64,000 nucleotides of DNA, from NCBI RefSeq assembly GCF_030409845.1, contig NZ_JAUFQQ010000005.1:2232001-2296000 (forward strand), in the 5' to 3' direction. Made by a program: the position numbers and the translations under genes. Below are positions 17,454 to 26,874 of the stretch, in pieces (position 1 is the first letter of the stretch; each line of letters begins with the position of its first letter). This stretch comes from Flavobacterium branchiarum. Lineage in GTDB: Bacteria; Bacteroidota; Bacteroidia; Flavobacteriales; Flavobacteriaceae. The notes beneath the pieces were generated by a model that made no database searches, was not told where the DNA came from, and saw only the letters and a list, made by a program, of their open reading frames with translations.

Positions 17454-18802
17454 TATTCGATATTTTTTAAACCATATTTTTCAATTCTTCGGTAGAGAGA
17501 AGCTCTTGATAATCCTAATTCTTCGGCAGTTTTACTAATGTTTCTGTTGTTCTTAAGTAAAGATTTTTCAATAGCATTTTTCTCCATTTCAGATAAAGGA
17601 TTTTCGTCATCAATCAAGAATTCATCAAAATCAAGAATGTCTAAATCATTTACAGTAATAATATTATTTTCGGATAGTATTAAGGCTCTTTCTATTTTGT
17701 TTTCCATTTCTCGGACATTTCCCTTCCAAGGATAATTCTCTAGATGTTTAGCAATATTAGTGTCGAAAACAATATCGGGTTGATTGTATTTCTCTTTAAT
17801 TTCATTAAGAAGATGCTCGGCCATTGGTGCGATATCATCTTTTCGTTCACGCAAAGCCGGCAAGGTAATTTCCATTGTATTAATTCGATACAATAAATCT
17901 TCACGAAATGTTTTGTCGTTTACTTCGGCTTTTATGTCGCTATTAGTTGCGGCTATTATGCGCACGTTTAAAGGTCTGACTTTACTTTCACCTAAGCGAA
18001 TAACCGATTTGGTTTGTAAAACATGTAATAGTTTTGCTTGTAGATGCAAAGGGATGTTTCCTATTTCGTCAAGAAAAATAGTTCCGTCAGAAGCAGTTTC
18101 AAATCGTCCAGGAGTATCTGTTTGGGCATCTGTAAATGCACCTTTGGCATAGCCAAATAGTTCGCTTTCGAATAAATTATCACTTAACGAACCTAAATCA
18201 ACATGGACGAATGGCTTATCTTTTCGTTGTGAATTTTGATGTATATGCTGTGCGAAAACAAATTTACCAGTTCCGTTTTCTCCTAAAATAAGCACATTAG
18301 CATCCGTTTTTGCAACTTTATCAGCAATTGTATAGGCTCGTTTTATTTTATCAGAAGATCCAGTGAAATACTTTTTTTCTTCTGGTTTTACTAGTTGCTT
18401 CTTTGATTTTTTTCGACTTTCATTTACTGCATTGTCAATTGTTGTCAGTAGTTTTTCGTTGTTCCAAGGTTTTAAAACATAATCAAAAGCACCTATTTTT
18501 ATGCCTTCTACAGCAGTTTCAATCTTTCCGAAACCAGTCATTAAGATAACAACTGTTTGCGGTGATAATAGTTTGATTTCTTTAAGCCAATGAATTCCTT
18601 CGCGTCCATCTTCAAAACCAATGCGATAGTTCATGTCTAATAAAACCACATCAATTGGGTTTTCGGATAACAGCGAGATGATTTTTTTTGGGTCATTCGT
18701 CGTAAAAATGGATTCAAACTGTTTTTTCAAGATCATTTTTACCGAAAAAAGAATTTCTTCCTGATCATCGACAACTAATATATTGGCTTGTTTTTTTCGC
18801 AT
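17453..18802 (-). CDS. Sigma-54-dependent response regulator, NtrC family
   Basis: The 449-aa protein has a receiver domain with Asp56 as phosphorylation site (DVVLLDMNYR) and Lys111 (KPW). The AAA+ domain has Walker A GENGTGK (174-180), the sigma-54 contact loop GAFTDA (221-226, a variant of GAFTGA), and Walker B TIFLDEIG (about 241-248). The C-terminus is a Fis-type helix-turn-helix (NRNISKTAEELGLSRASLYRRIEKY). It should activate sigma-54 promoters. The divergent HlyD/ABC operon has exactly such a promoter with tandem palindromes upstream, so that operon is its probable target. Confidence 0.95.
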   Translation of the reverse strand: MRKKQANILVVDDQEEILFSVKMILKKQFESIFTTNDPKKIISLLSENPIDVVLLDMNYRIGFEDGREGIHWLKEIKLLSPQTVVILMTGFGKIETAVEGIKIGAFDYVLKPWNNEKLLTTIDNAVNESRKKSKKQLVKPEEKKYFTGSSDKIKRAYTIADKVAKTDANVLILGENGTGKFVFAQHIHQNSQRKDKPFVHVDLGSLSDNLFESELFGYAKGAFTDAQTDTPGRFETASDGTIFLDEIGNIPLHLQAKLLHVLQTKSVIRLGESKVRPLNVRIIAATNSDIKAEVNDKTFREDLLYRINTMEITLPALRERKDDIAPMAEHLLNEIKEKYNQPDIVFDTNIAKHLENYPWKGNVREMENKIERALILSENNIITVNDLDILDFDEFLIDDENPLSEMEKNAIEKSLLKNNRNISKTAEELGLSRASLYRRIEKYGLKNIE

Positions 18803-18815
18803 GGTATGTTATTTT

Positions 18816-18853
18816 GTTCGGTTGTGAACGGTCAACTGTTCATTATCGAACAG
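18816..18853 (+). promoter_or_regulatory. Tandem GTTC-N6-GAAC palindromes, probable enhancer sites of the NtrC-type regulator
   Basis: GTTC-GGTTGT-GAAC (18816-18829) and CTGTTC-ATTATC-GAACAG (18836-18853) have the same half-sites and spacer length. Their centres are 22 bp apart, two helical turns, on one face of the DNA. They lie about 97 and 119 bp upstream of the inferred start of the sigma-54 promoter, a normal distance for enhancer binding. They also flank the regulator's own start, so autoregulation is possible. Confidence 0.75.
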
Positions 18854-18915
18854 TAAGTTTTTTTGTAAATTCAAAATGGCTATGCAAATCAAGGCTTTAC
18901 AAAACATAATTCTTT

Positions 18916-18931
18916 TGGCACAGTATTTACC
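18916..18931 (+). promoter_or_regulatory. Sigma-54-type promoter of the HlyD/ABC efflux operon
   Basis: TGGCACAGTATTTACC matches TGGCAC-R-N4-TTGCW. The -24 half is perfect, the spacing is right, and the -12 half has AC instead of GC. It lies 29 bases before the ATG of the HlyD gene and directly downstream of two palindromic sites. Confidence 0.75.
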
Positions 18932-18960
18932 TATTGGTAATCAGTAAACTATTAAACAAC

Positions 18961-20202
18961 ATGGACAAAGTAATTCCTCGTAAAAGTAAAAAAATTAGGT
19001 ATCTGGCAATAGGAATCAGTGCTTTTTTAGCATTAGCAGTAATAGTCTTTTTTTCTTTTAACAAAAAAAGAAGCCTCAATGTTAAGGAAGGTGAATTGAT
19101 TGTAAAAACTGTTGAAAGAGATTTCTTCGAAGATTTTATGGTCTTTCAAGCAAAAGTGGAGCCTTTAAATGTTATGTTGGTTAACGTAACCGAAGGTGGA
19201 TCTGTTAAAGAAATATTTGTTGAAAATGGAGCAACAGTTACGAAAGGGCAATCACTGGCTCGATTGTATAATCCAAACACGGAACTTAATTACCTTACAC
19301 AAGAAACAGCAATTATTGAGCAGATTAATAATCTGAATACAGGGAAATTGAATATCAGAAATCAAGAATTGAACTTGACAAAAGATTTAGTTTCTATCGA
19401 ACATGATTATAATGATGCAAAGCGTTTGTACGATATGAATTCGAAATTATATGAAAAGGACGTGATTTCTAGAAATGATTGGAATGCATTTAAGGAAAGT
19501 TTACGTTTTCAGGATGAACGAAGAAAAACAATTCAGCAAAGCATTCAGAAAGAGAAGCAAACAAATCAATTACAGATTTCACAAATCAATCGTTCGATTC
19601 AAACAATGGAAATGAGTTTGGATATTTTGAGAAATAATAAAAAGAACTTCTTAATAACAGCACCAGAATCAGGAAGGTTAACTTCATTTCAGCCTGTTTT
19701 AGGAAAGACTTTTCAAGCAGGAGAAAGTATTGGTAGAATAGATTCTAGACAAGGTTATAAATTGGTAGCAGAAGTAGATGAATTTTATTTAGAAAAAATG
19801 CGCGAAGGGCTAAAAGGACAAGTCGATTATCAAGGAAAAACTTTAGAGGTAATTGTGACAAAAGTAATTCCAGAGGTTAAAAGTGGTCATTTTTCGGTTG
19901 AATTAAATTTCGTTTCTAAAGATCAAATTGCTTTGCAGGATGGATTAAGTTTTGGAATAAAATTAATTTTATCAGAAAGAAATAAAATTCTTGTTTTGCA
20001 AAAAGGAAGCTTTAATCAGGAAACAGCAGGAAAATGGATTTTTGTTGTAAATGGGAATAAAGCGGAGAGAAGAGCAATTAAATTGGGTAGAGAAAATCCT
20101 TCGTATTATGAAGTTTTAAGCGGATTAAAAGAAGGTGATAAAGTAATAACTTCTTCTTATTCGGATTATAAGGATATAGAGGAGCTTTCAATAAAAAAAT
20201 AA
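18961..20202 (+). CDS. HlyD/MacA-like periplasmic adaptor of an ABC efflux system
   Basis: I start at ATG 18961; the in-frame TTG at 18934 lies too close to the inferred transcription start. The protein of about 413 aa has one membrane helix (IRYLAIGISAFLALAVIVFFSF), a barrel-sandwich hybrid half motif (VTEGGSVKEIFVENGATVTKGQSLARL), and a coiled coil of about residues 100-215. The second lipoyl half (ITAPESGRLTSFQPVLGKTFQAGESIGRI) and beta-barrel segments follow. It should link the FtsX-type permease downstream to an outer-membrane channel not encoded here. It is the first gene of the sigma-54 operon. Confidence 0.9.
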   Translation: MDKVIPRKSKKIRYLAIGISAFLALAVIVFFSFNKKRSLNVKEGELIVKTVERDFFEDFMVFQAKVEPLNVMLVNVTEGGSVKEIFVENGATVTKGQSLARLYNPNTELNYLTQETAIIEQINNLNTGKLNIRNQELNLTKDLVSIEHDYNDAKRLYDMNSKLYEKDVISRNDWNAFKESLRFQDERRKTIQQSIQKEKQTNQLQISQINRSIQTMEMSLDILRNNKKNFLITAPESGRLTSFQPVLGKTFQAGESIGRIDSRQGYKLVAEVDEFYLEKMREGLKGQVDYQGKTLEVIVTKVIPEVKSGHFSVELNFVSKDQIALQDGLSFGIKLILSERNKILVLQKGSFNQETAGKWIFVVNGNKAERRAIKLGRENPSYYEVLSGLKEGDKVITSSYSDYKDIEELSIKK

Positions 20203-20269
20203 GTAATAAAAATAGCGTTCAATCATCAATCAAAAAACACAATCAACACAACTAATTATTTTAAAAAAT

Positions 20270-20971
20270 ATGATAACAATACAAGATTTAACCAGGGTTT
20301 TTAGAACAGAAGAAGTAGAAACAGCAGCATTAAGCGGGATTAATTTGAAAATAAAAAAAGGAGATTTTTTAACTATCATGGGACCTTCGGGCTGTGGGAA
20401 GTCTACTTTGTTGAACATAATCGGGCTTTTGGATAGTGCAAGTGGTGGTAGTTATAAACTATTAGATAACGAAATGATTGGTCTTAAAGAGAAAGGAAGA
20501 GCTGCTGTTCGTAAAGAAAATATTGGATTTATTTTTCAAAACTTCAACCTGATTGATGAGCTTTCAGTTTATGATAATATAGAGTTGCCTTTAATTTATA
20601 ATAATGTGAAGTCATCTGATAGAAAACAAAAGGTGGAAGCGATTGCAGAGAAGTTGAATATCTCTCATCGGTTAAAGCATTTTCCGCAACAACTTTCAGG
20701 AGGACAACAACAACGCGTTGCAGTTGCTAGAGCTTTAGTAAATGATCCTAAGATAATTTTGGCCGATGAGCCAACAGGGAATTTAGATAGTAAAAATGGT
20801 AATGAAGTTATGGAACTTTTAACTGATTTGCATGCCAAAGGAGCAACAATACTTATGGTGACGCATTCAGATTACGACGCTTCTTTTTCGCAAAAAACAA
20901 TCCACATGAAAGATGGGGTTATTTTTTCGGAAAGATTAAATCAAAGAAATGTAGATGTTTTTAAAGTATAG
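20270..20971 (+). CDS. ABC transporter ATP-binding protein (MacB/LolD type)
   Basis: The 233-aa ATPase has Walker A GPSGCGKST (38-46), Q-loop Gln90, signature LSGGQQQR (142-149), Walker B ILADEPTGNLDS (163-174) and H-loop THSD. The sequence type is the LolD/MacB ATPase that pairs with FtsX-like permeases. It is 67 bases after the HlyD gene and probably energises the permease encoded next. Confidence 0.93.
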   Translation: MITIQDLTRVFRTEEVETAALSGINLKIKKGDFLTIMGPSGCGKSTLLNIIGLLDSASGGSYKLLDNEMIGLKEKGRAAVRKENIGFIFQNFNLIDELSVYDNIELPLIYNNVKSSDRKQKVEAIAEKLNISHRLKHFPQQLSGGQQQRVAVARALVNDPKIILADEPTGNLDSKNGNEVMELLTDLHAKGATILMVTHSDYDASFSQKTIHMKDGVIFSERLNQRNVDVFKV

Positions 20972-21098
20972 AAATCGTGATAAAATTAATAACAATGGTA
21001 ATTATAGTAGTGCTAGAATTTTGTAAAACGTTGTTTTTATAAATTTTTGTAGACTAATCAATCAAAGAATCAATCAAACTAAATCATAAATAACAAAA

Positions 21099-23528
21099 AT
21101 GATACTTAACTGGATAAAAATATTTGTTTACCATTTAAAGCAAAACAAACTGTTTTCGTTTTTAAATGTATTAGGATTAAGCATAGGAATTGCAGGAGTT
21201 ATTTTTGCAATACTATACTGGAATAATGAGAATTCATATGATCAATGGAATCCAGAAAAGGAGAATGTATTTCAAGTTCTTAATAAGTTAGGTGCAACTG
21301 GTGACATTTGGGCTTCTAGTTCTATTCCGTTTGGGAAAACCTGTAAGGCTACAATTCCAGAAATCGAATCGATCTGTTTCTTTGATGGCTGGTATTATGA
21401 AGACATACTTAAATATGAGAATCAAAAATGGATGGGAAAAAAAATTATAGTTGCTGATTATGATTTTTTTGATGCCTTTCCGTTTCCGATTATCAAAGGA
21501 GCTAAGAAAGATATCCTGAAAGAAAAAAATAGTGTTGCAATTTCAGAAGATGAGGCTAAAGTAGTTTTCAAGAATGAAGATCCAATTGGGAAAACGATTA
21601 CTAATGATGGTAAAATTTTTATCGTAAAAGCTGTTTATAAAATCATTAGACCGTCTTCTATTGAGCCTAATTATGTTTTTGGAGGCCTTTTGAAAGAACA
21701 TGACATGGATAGTTGGGGAAACTTCAACTATACATTGTGCGTAAAGTTGAAAAAGGGTGCCGACGCCGGAAGTGTTTTAAAGAAAATGCAAAATGTAAAT
21801 TTTGTAAATCGAACACTAAAAGATGCTAAAGAAAGCGGGCAGACAGTTGAGCAATATGTGAAAGAAAATGGAGAAACCGAAGTTATTCTAGACCAATTAA
21901 AAACGGCACGACTTCATGGTACAAAATCAAGTGCTCCAATGAATTTTCCTGAAGGGAGAGGTAATCTTCAGTTATTGTATATAATGGTAGGTTTGTCTGT
22001 GCTTATTCTAGCGTTGTCTTTGGTGAACTATATTAATTTGGCAACAGCATCTGCAATTAAAAGAGCCAAAGAAGTTGGAGTCCGAAAAATTGTTGGAGCA
22101 AATAAATCTCAAATCGTATTACAGTTTATATTCGAAACAGCCATAATTGTTGTTTTGGCTATTCTTTTTGCTTTAGCAATAGTAGAATTGTCTTTGCCGT
22201 TTTATAATGACTTTTTGGGTAAAAACTTGACGATGAACGGTAGTGAGTTTTATTTAGAAATTATTATGATTTTTGTATTGGTAATACTTCTTGCTGGTAT
22301 ATTTCCAGCGATTTATATTTCAAATTTTGAAACCCTAAAAGTTTTAAAGGGAAATTTTTCAAGAAGTAAAAGTGGGATATGGGTACGAAATGCAATGCTT
22401 GTTTTTCAGTTTGTTATCGCAACCTTTTTTATTGTTGGGGCGCTTATCGTTTATTTTCAGGTTAATTACATGATGAATAAAGATTTAGGTTTTAGCGGAG
22501 ATCAAGTTATTAGTGTTTCGTTTAATTATCAAGACCGTGATAGACGATTAGAGAAGTATTTTACGACCAAACAAGAATTAATGAAAATGAATGGTGTGCA
22601 AAACGTTTCGACCTTTGCAGGTAGTTTTGGTAATGGGACGAATTCTAGTTCTGGATTTACACATAACGGTATTTTTGTGCAACCAAGAAATATCGAAATG
22701 GATTTTGGTTTTCTTGAAATGATGAAAATTAAAATACTGAAAGGTAGGGATTTGTCATCTCAATACGCATCTGATACAATAAGCAATTGGTTGATAAACG
22801 AAACTTGTGCTAAGGCTTTAAATCTTAAAAATCCGATAAACACAATCATTAGTTCTGGTTGGGGAAATAGTGAAGGGAATATGAAATTTAAAATTGTGGG
22901 TGTAGTAAAAGATTTTCATGTTAGTGGGCTTCAAAGTAAAGTTCCGCCCATGATTTTTGTTAGCGTTAAAACCCTAAAATGGAATAACTTTGATAACATA
23001 TATATAAAAGTTTCACCAGAAAACCTGACTGAAACGCTAGCTTCATTAGAGGCTTATTGGAAAAAGAATGTTAATTCTGATTATCCTTTTAATTATCAAT
23101 TTGTAGATAAAACATTTGCAAAAACATATAAGGAACAGGTTAAGCAAAAGAATTTGTTCTTTGTACTTAATGTTATTGTGATTGTAATTGCTATTTTTGG
23201 ATTGTTTGCTTTGGCATCTTTTTCGATGGAAAGAAGGTTGAAAGAAATCGCAATAAGAAAGACTCTCGGTGCAGAAACCGATGCTTTGCTTAGAGAATTG
23301 TCAAAACAATATATAGGTTTTTGTTTATTGGGTTTTGTAGTTGGTATATTTCCTGCCTATTTCTTTCTTAGTAAATGGCTAGAGAATTTTGCTTTTAGAA
23401 TTGATGTTCCTATTTTACCGTTTATCGTTGCATTAATTGTATTACTTCTTTTAACTTTGCTAATTGTTTTGGCAAAAGCATATCAAGTAACTAAAATAGA
23501 TATTCTTAAATATCTTAAATACGAATAA
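21099..23528 (+). CDS. ABC transporter permease with two FtsX domains (MacB_PCD type)
   Basis: The 809-aa protein has an N-terminal helix (FSFLNVLGLSIGIAGVIFAILYW), a MacB periplasmic core domain, three helices of the first FtsX domain (about 285-430), and a fourth helix plus second periplasmic domain. It ends with a second FtsX domain of about 680-809 ending DILKYLKYE. The motif RAKEVGVRKIVGANKSQI and its partner RRLKEIAIRKTLGAET are the two coupling-helix regions. Such duplicated permeases are common in Bacteroidota and transport unknown antimicrobials or lipophilic molecules. It is the last gene of the operon, before a strong terminator. Confidence 0.92.
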   Translation: MILNWIKIFVYHLKQNKLFSFLNVLGLSIGIAGVIFAILYWNNENSYDQWNPEKENVFQVLNKLGATGDIWASSSIPFGKTCKATIPEIESICFFDGWYYEDILKYENQKWMGKKIIVADYDFFDAFPFPIIKGAKKDILKEKNSVAISEDEAKVVFKNEDPIGKTITNDGKIFIVKAVYKIIRPSSIEPNYVFGGLLKEHDMDSWGNFNYTLCVKLKKGADAGSVLKKMQNVNFVNRTLKDAKESGQTVEQYVKENGETEVILDQLKTARLHGTKSSAPMNFPEGRGNLQLLYIMVGLSVLILALSLVNYINLATASAIKRAKEVGVRKIVGANKSQIVLQFIFETAIIVVLAILFALAIVELSLPFYNDFLGKNLTMNGSEFYLEIIMIFVLVILLAGIFPAIYISNFETLKVLKGNFSRSKSGIWVRNAMLVFQFVIATFFIVGALIVYFQVNYMMNKDLGFSGDQVISVSFNYQDRDRRLEKYFTTKQELMKMNGVQNVSTFAGSFGNGTNSSSGFTHNGIFVQPRNIEMDFGFLEMMKIKILKGRDLSSQYASDTISNWLINETCAKALNLKNPINTIISSGWGNSEGNMKFKIVGVVKDFHVSGLQSKVPPMIFVSVKTLKWNNFDNIYIKVSPENLTETLASLEAYWKKNVNSDYPFNYQFVDKTFAKTYKEQVKQKNLFFVLNVIVIVIAIFGLFALASFSMERRLKEIAIRKTLGAETDALLRELSKQYIGFCLLGFVVGIFPAYFFLSKWLENFAFRIDVPILPFIVALIVLLLLTLLIVLAKAYQVTKIDILKYLKYE

Positions 23529-23568
23529 TTAATCTGAGCAATTAATTAGAATTGAGTTTTGGTTCCCA

Positions 23569-23604
23569 GACCCGACAGCATAATTGCTGGTCGGGTCTTT
23601 TTTT
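23569..23604 (+). terminator. Strong terminator after the ABC permease
   Basis: GACCCGACAGCA and TGCTGGTCGGGTC form a 12-bp stem with one bulge and a 4-base loop, followed by seven T. Confidence 0.93.
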
Positions 23605-23683
23605 GGACCCATTAATTAAAAATAACTGGTGAAGTGTAGTTGTTTATCTGTTGTTTTGTTTTGAAAATCAGAGTGATGTGTAA

Positions 23684-25297
23684 TTAGTTTATTGTTTTGT
23701 CAGGAAATAATAAAGAAGCTAAACTTTTGTCTCTATCGTATACGTCTTTGAAAAAACTGATTTCACCTTCGTTATTAACCCAAGCAGTAAAGTATCCAAT
23801 GTAAACTGGTATTTTATCTTTTAGCATACAAACTGTTTCTTTTTCTCCACTCATGGCGTTATCAATACGATCAATAGGCCAATCTGGATTGCCTTTTAGG
23901 ATAGTAACAGCAAGTTCTTTTGCCTTTTGAACATTTATACAACCGTGACTAAATGCTCTATCTTGAGCCAAGAATAAGCTTTTGGCTGGAGTGTCGTGCA
24001 TGTAGATGTCATTTGGGTTTGGAAATAAAAATTTTACTAATCCCAAAGAATTGTTAGGACCTGGCTTTTGTCTGATAGTTCCATTGAACCACTCCATGTT
24101 GTGGTCTTTTAAATAATTCTTATCAGAAGCTATTAAAGATTTTAGCTCATTTTTGACAATACTCTGTGGAACTGTCCAATAAGGACTAAAGACGATTCGA
24201 TCCATTTTACTACTAAAAATTACAGTCTTGTTAAGTCTAGATCCAACAAAAACATCCGAAACTAATGCATTAGCTCCATCTTTTACGTAATATAAACGGT
24301 AAGACGGAATGTTTACCATTACATACTCCTTTCCTTTTTCTAATTCTGCAGGAATCCATCGACAACGCTCCATATTAAGCATAATTGTTCTTATTCGGTC
24401 TTCGATAGGTTCGTTCATCTGACTTATCTGTTCTGCATCAATTTTGTAATTTAAAGCTAAGCCATATTTTCTTTTATAATTTAAAACAGCATCCATTAGT
24501 TCTTGGTCGTATACATTTCTTTTCGAGTCTTGTTTTATATCTCCAAGTACCAATAAGCGATGTCTGATTTGTCCAATGGCTTTAGAGCTGTCCAATGGTT
24601 TTAATACTTCTATTGATGGATCCATAGTTATTGGTTCCCAATCATTAGTTTTTTGAATTTGTCGGTATTTGTCCAAAACATCACGCAATTTATAATATTG
24701 ACTAAATAGGCCTATTTTTCCTTTGTCTAATAACTTCGGATCAACCAATAGCGAGTCTAATAATTTGTCATAAGAAATGCTTTTTTTAGGTAAAAACCAT
24801 CCTAAATCCTGAACTTTTTTAGCATCAAGTCCTTCATAGACTTTGTTAGTGTAAAAGACATATAATGAAGTTAATAATAATTCTGTATCAGATTGCGAAG
24901 GTTTGTTTGCTTCAGTTTCGTTAAAAATAAAATCAATTTGATCTCTGTAAGGTACAGTCGATTTTACTCCCTCTTTTTCAAGCATGTTTACTTTTTGGTA
25001 TAGTAAGTGAGCAAATTCTATAAGTTCGCCATTTTCGAACCATATCATATTGTAGTTTCTAGTTTTATAAAGTTGATTTACATCAGATTGATAAGTGTTG
25101 AATTTTGGATAGTTTTTAAAGAAGGTGGTTATTGTAGCATTGTTGATTCCGAGGGGTATTGTACTACTATTCGTTTTCTTCTGAATAGTTTGAAATGATG
25201 GGTATTCATTGTATTTAATGTTTTTTTTGTTGGAGCTAAATGAAGTCAACGTAAAAGCCAACATGAGGATTGTGGATAATAAAGTAATTTTTCTCAT
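23684..25297 (-). CDS. L,D-transpeptidase (YcbB-like), secreted
   Basis: The 537-aa protein has a signal peptide (KITLLSTILMLAFTLTSFSS). The middle region of about 90-300 corresponds to the YcbB scaffold with a degenerate peptidoglycan-binding-like part. The YkuD catalytic domain lies at about 323-470: YMHDTPAKSLF with His434, and AFSHGCINV with His451 and nucleophile Cys453. It should form 3-3 cross-links in peptidoglycan or attach proteins to it. It is monocistronic, in reverse orientation to its neighbours. Confidence 0.92.
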   Translation of the reverse strand: MRKITLLSTILMLAFTLTSFSSNKKNIKYNEYPSFQTIQKKTNSSTIPLGINNATITTFFKNYPKFNTYQSDVNQLYKTRNYNMIWFENGELIEFAHLLYQKVNMLEKEGVKSTVPYRDQIDFIFNETEANKPSQSDTELLLTSLYVFYTNKVYEGLDAKKVQDLGWFLPKKSISYDKLLDSLLVDPKLLDKGKIGLFSQYYKLRDVLDKYRQIQKTNDWEPITMDPSIEVLKPLDSSKAIGQIRHRLLVLGDIKQDSKRNVYDQELMDAVLNYKRKYGLALNYKIDAEQISQMNEPIEDRIRTIMLNMERCRWIPAELEKGKEYVMVNIPSYRLYYVKDGANALVSDVFVGSRLNKTVIFSSKMDRIVFSPYWTVPQSIVKNELKSLIASDKNYLKDHNMEWFNGTIRQKPGPNNSLGLVKFLFPNPNDIYMHDTPAKSLFLAQDRAFSHGCINVQKAKELAVTILKGNPDWPIDRIDNAMSGEKETVCMLKDKIPVYIGYFTAWVNNEGEISFFKDVYDRDKSLASLLFPDKTIN

Positions 25298-25533
25298 AAT
25301 TATTTGATTAAAACAGTACCGAGTTTAGAAATATTGATATTCAATGTCTTAATAAAGGTATGGAAAATTTGAATGCTATATTTAATAATATTATTTTTAT
25401 ATATTATTGAGTAGTTCTTTTGAGATCTGAAAAATCAAAACCTTCGTTGGTTGAATATTTTATCAATTTATCAAAAAATGATTTAGTAATAAGTTCAAAC
25501 GATTAACGTATCAATAAATCCAATCTAAAACCA

Positions 25534-25565
25534 TTTGAATAAGAACTCTTAATGAGTTATCTTTG
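25534..25565 (+). promoter_or_regulatory. Flavobacterial housekeeping promoter of the Mrp gene
   Basis: TTTG (25534-25537), a 20-base spacer and TATCTTTG (25558-25565) match the TTTG/TAnnTTTG consensus. The start codon is 71 bases further on. The remainder of the 338-bp gap shows nothing else. Confidence 0.7.
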
Positions 25566-25635
25566 TGATCCGAAATCGGTTTAAATTAATATAGTTTTTG
25601 AAGCGATTATTGTCAATAGAAAATAGCAAGTTAAA

Positions 25636-26766
25636 ATGAAATTAGACAGAAAAGAAATTCTTAAAGCTTTAGAGACGATTACTATAGCTGGAGAAGGTAA
25701 GAATATGGTTGAAAGTGGAGCAGTTGCAAACGTTATTACATTTGGTGATGAGGTTGTAGTTGACTTAGTTTTACACACACCAGCTATGCACATAAAAAAA
25801 CGTGCAGAGGACGATATTAAAAAGACAATTCATGATTTAGTTTCTGCAGATGCAAAAATTAAAGTAAATATTAAAGTTGAGACTCCTGAAAAGAACGAAA
25901 TTAAAGGTCGTGCGATTCCGGGAATTAAAAATATTATTGCTGTAGCTTCAGGTAAAGGTGGAGTTGGTAAATCGACAGTAACGGCAAATTTAGCAGTTAC
26001 ATTAGCAAAGATGGGTTTTTCGGTTGGAGTTTTAGATGCTGATGTCTACGGTCCATCTATGCCAATTATGTTTGATGTTGAGTCAGAAAAACCAGTTTCG
26101 ATTTTAGTTGACGGTAAGTCAAAAATGAAGCCTATTGAAAGTTATGAAGTTAAAATGCTTTCTATTGGTTTTTTTACAGCACCAAGTCAAGCAGTAATAT
26201 GGAGAGGTCCAATGGCTTCTAAAGCTTTAAATCAAATGATTTTTGATGCAGATTGGGGAGAATTAGACTTTATGTTAATTGATTTACCTCCAGGAACAGG
26301 AGATATTCATCTTTCAATCATGCAATCACTTCCTATAACTGGAGCGGTTGTAGTAAGTACACCTCAAGCAGTAGCTTTAGCAGATGCGAAAAAAGGAGTT
26401 TCAATGTTTATGCAAGATAATATCAATGTACCAGTTTTGGGTATTATAGAAAATATGGCATATTTTACACCAGAGGAATTACCTGATAATAAATATTATA
26501 TCTTTGGAAAAGAAGGAGCTAAGAATTTAGCAGAAGATCTAGACGTTCCTTTCTTAGGAGAAGTTCCAATTGTACAGTCTATTCGTGAGGCTGGTGATTA
26601 TGGACGTCCTGCAGCGCTACAAACGGGATCAGCAATTGAAACTGTTTTTGAAGAAATTACTAGAAACGTAGTGCAAGAAGTGGTAAGTCGTAATGAAGGT
26701 TTACCAGCAACAGAAGCGATAAAAATCACAACAATGGCAGGATGTTCTGCAGTAAAGAAAAATTAG
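25636..26766 (+). CDS. mrp: Mrp/NBP35 family P-loop ATPase, Fe-S cluster carrier
   Basis: The 376-aa protein has an N-terminal MIP18/DUF59 domain (about 1-85), then the deviant Walker A GKGGVGKST (106-114) and a typical Mrp ATPase. It should carry and transfer Fe-S clusters. The CPxC motif that binds the bridging cluster in most Mrp proteins is absent: the corresponding segment reads ENMAYFTPEELPDNKYYIFG. A C-terminal tail GCSAVKKN has the only nearby Cys. A NifU-domain gene follows, consistent with a role in cluster delivery. Confidence 0.92.
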   Translation: MKLDRKEILKALETITIAGEGKNMVESGAVANVITFGDEVVVDLVLHTPAMHIKKRAEDDIKKTIHDLVSADAKIKVNIKVETPEKNEIKGRAIPGIKNIIAVASGKGGVGKSTVTANLAVTLAKMGFSVGVLDADVYGPSMPIMFDVESEKPVSILVDGKSKMKPIESYEVKMLSIGFFTAPSQAVIWRGPMASKALNQMIFDADWGELDFMLIDLPPGTGDIHLSIMQSLPITGAVVVSTPQAVALADAKKGVSMFMQDNINVPVLGIIENMAYFTPEELPDNKYYIFGKEGAKNLAEDLDVPFLGEVPIVQSIREAGDYGRPAALQTGSAIETVFEEITRNVVQEVVSRNEGLPATEAIKITTMAGCSAVKKN

Positions 26767-26780
26767 ATAATTGAGATAAA

Positions 26781-26849
26781 TAGAAAATTAGATAATAGAA
26801 TGTTCGGGAGGTTTTAAATTTTCCACTTGTTCCGCTATCTAATTTTCTA
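26781..26849. repeat. Inverted repeat between mrp and nifU genes
   Basis: TAGAAAATTAGATAATAG and CTATCTAATTTTCTA are inverted with a 36-base centre containing TTCGGGAGG. This is another member of the AT-rich 'wordy' hairpins seen in many spacers of this window. Confidence 0.65.
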
Positions 26850-26874
26850 CTACTCTAATTGAATATAAAAAAAT

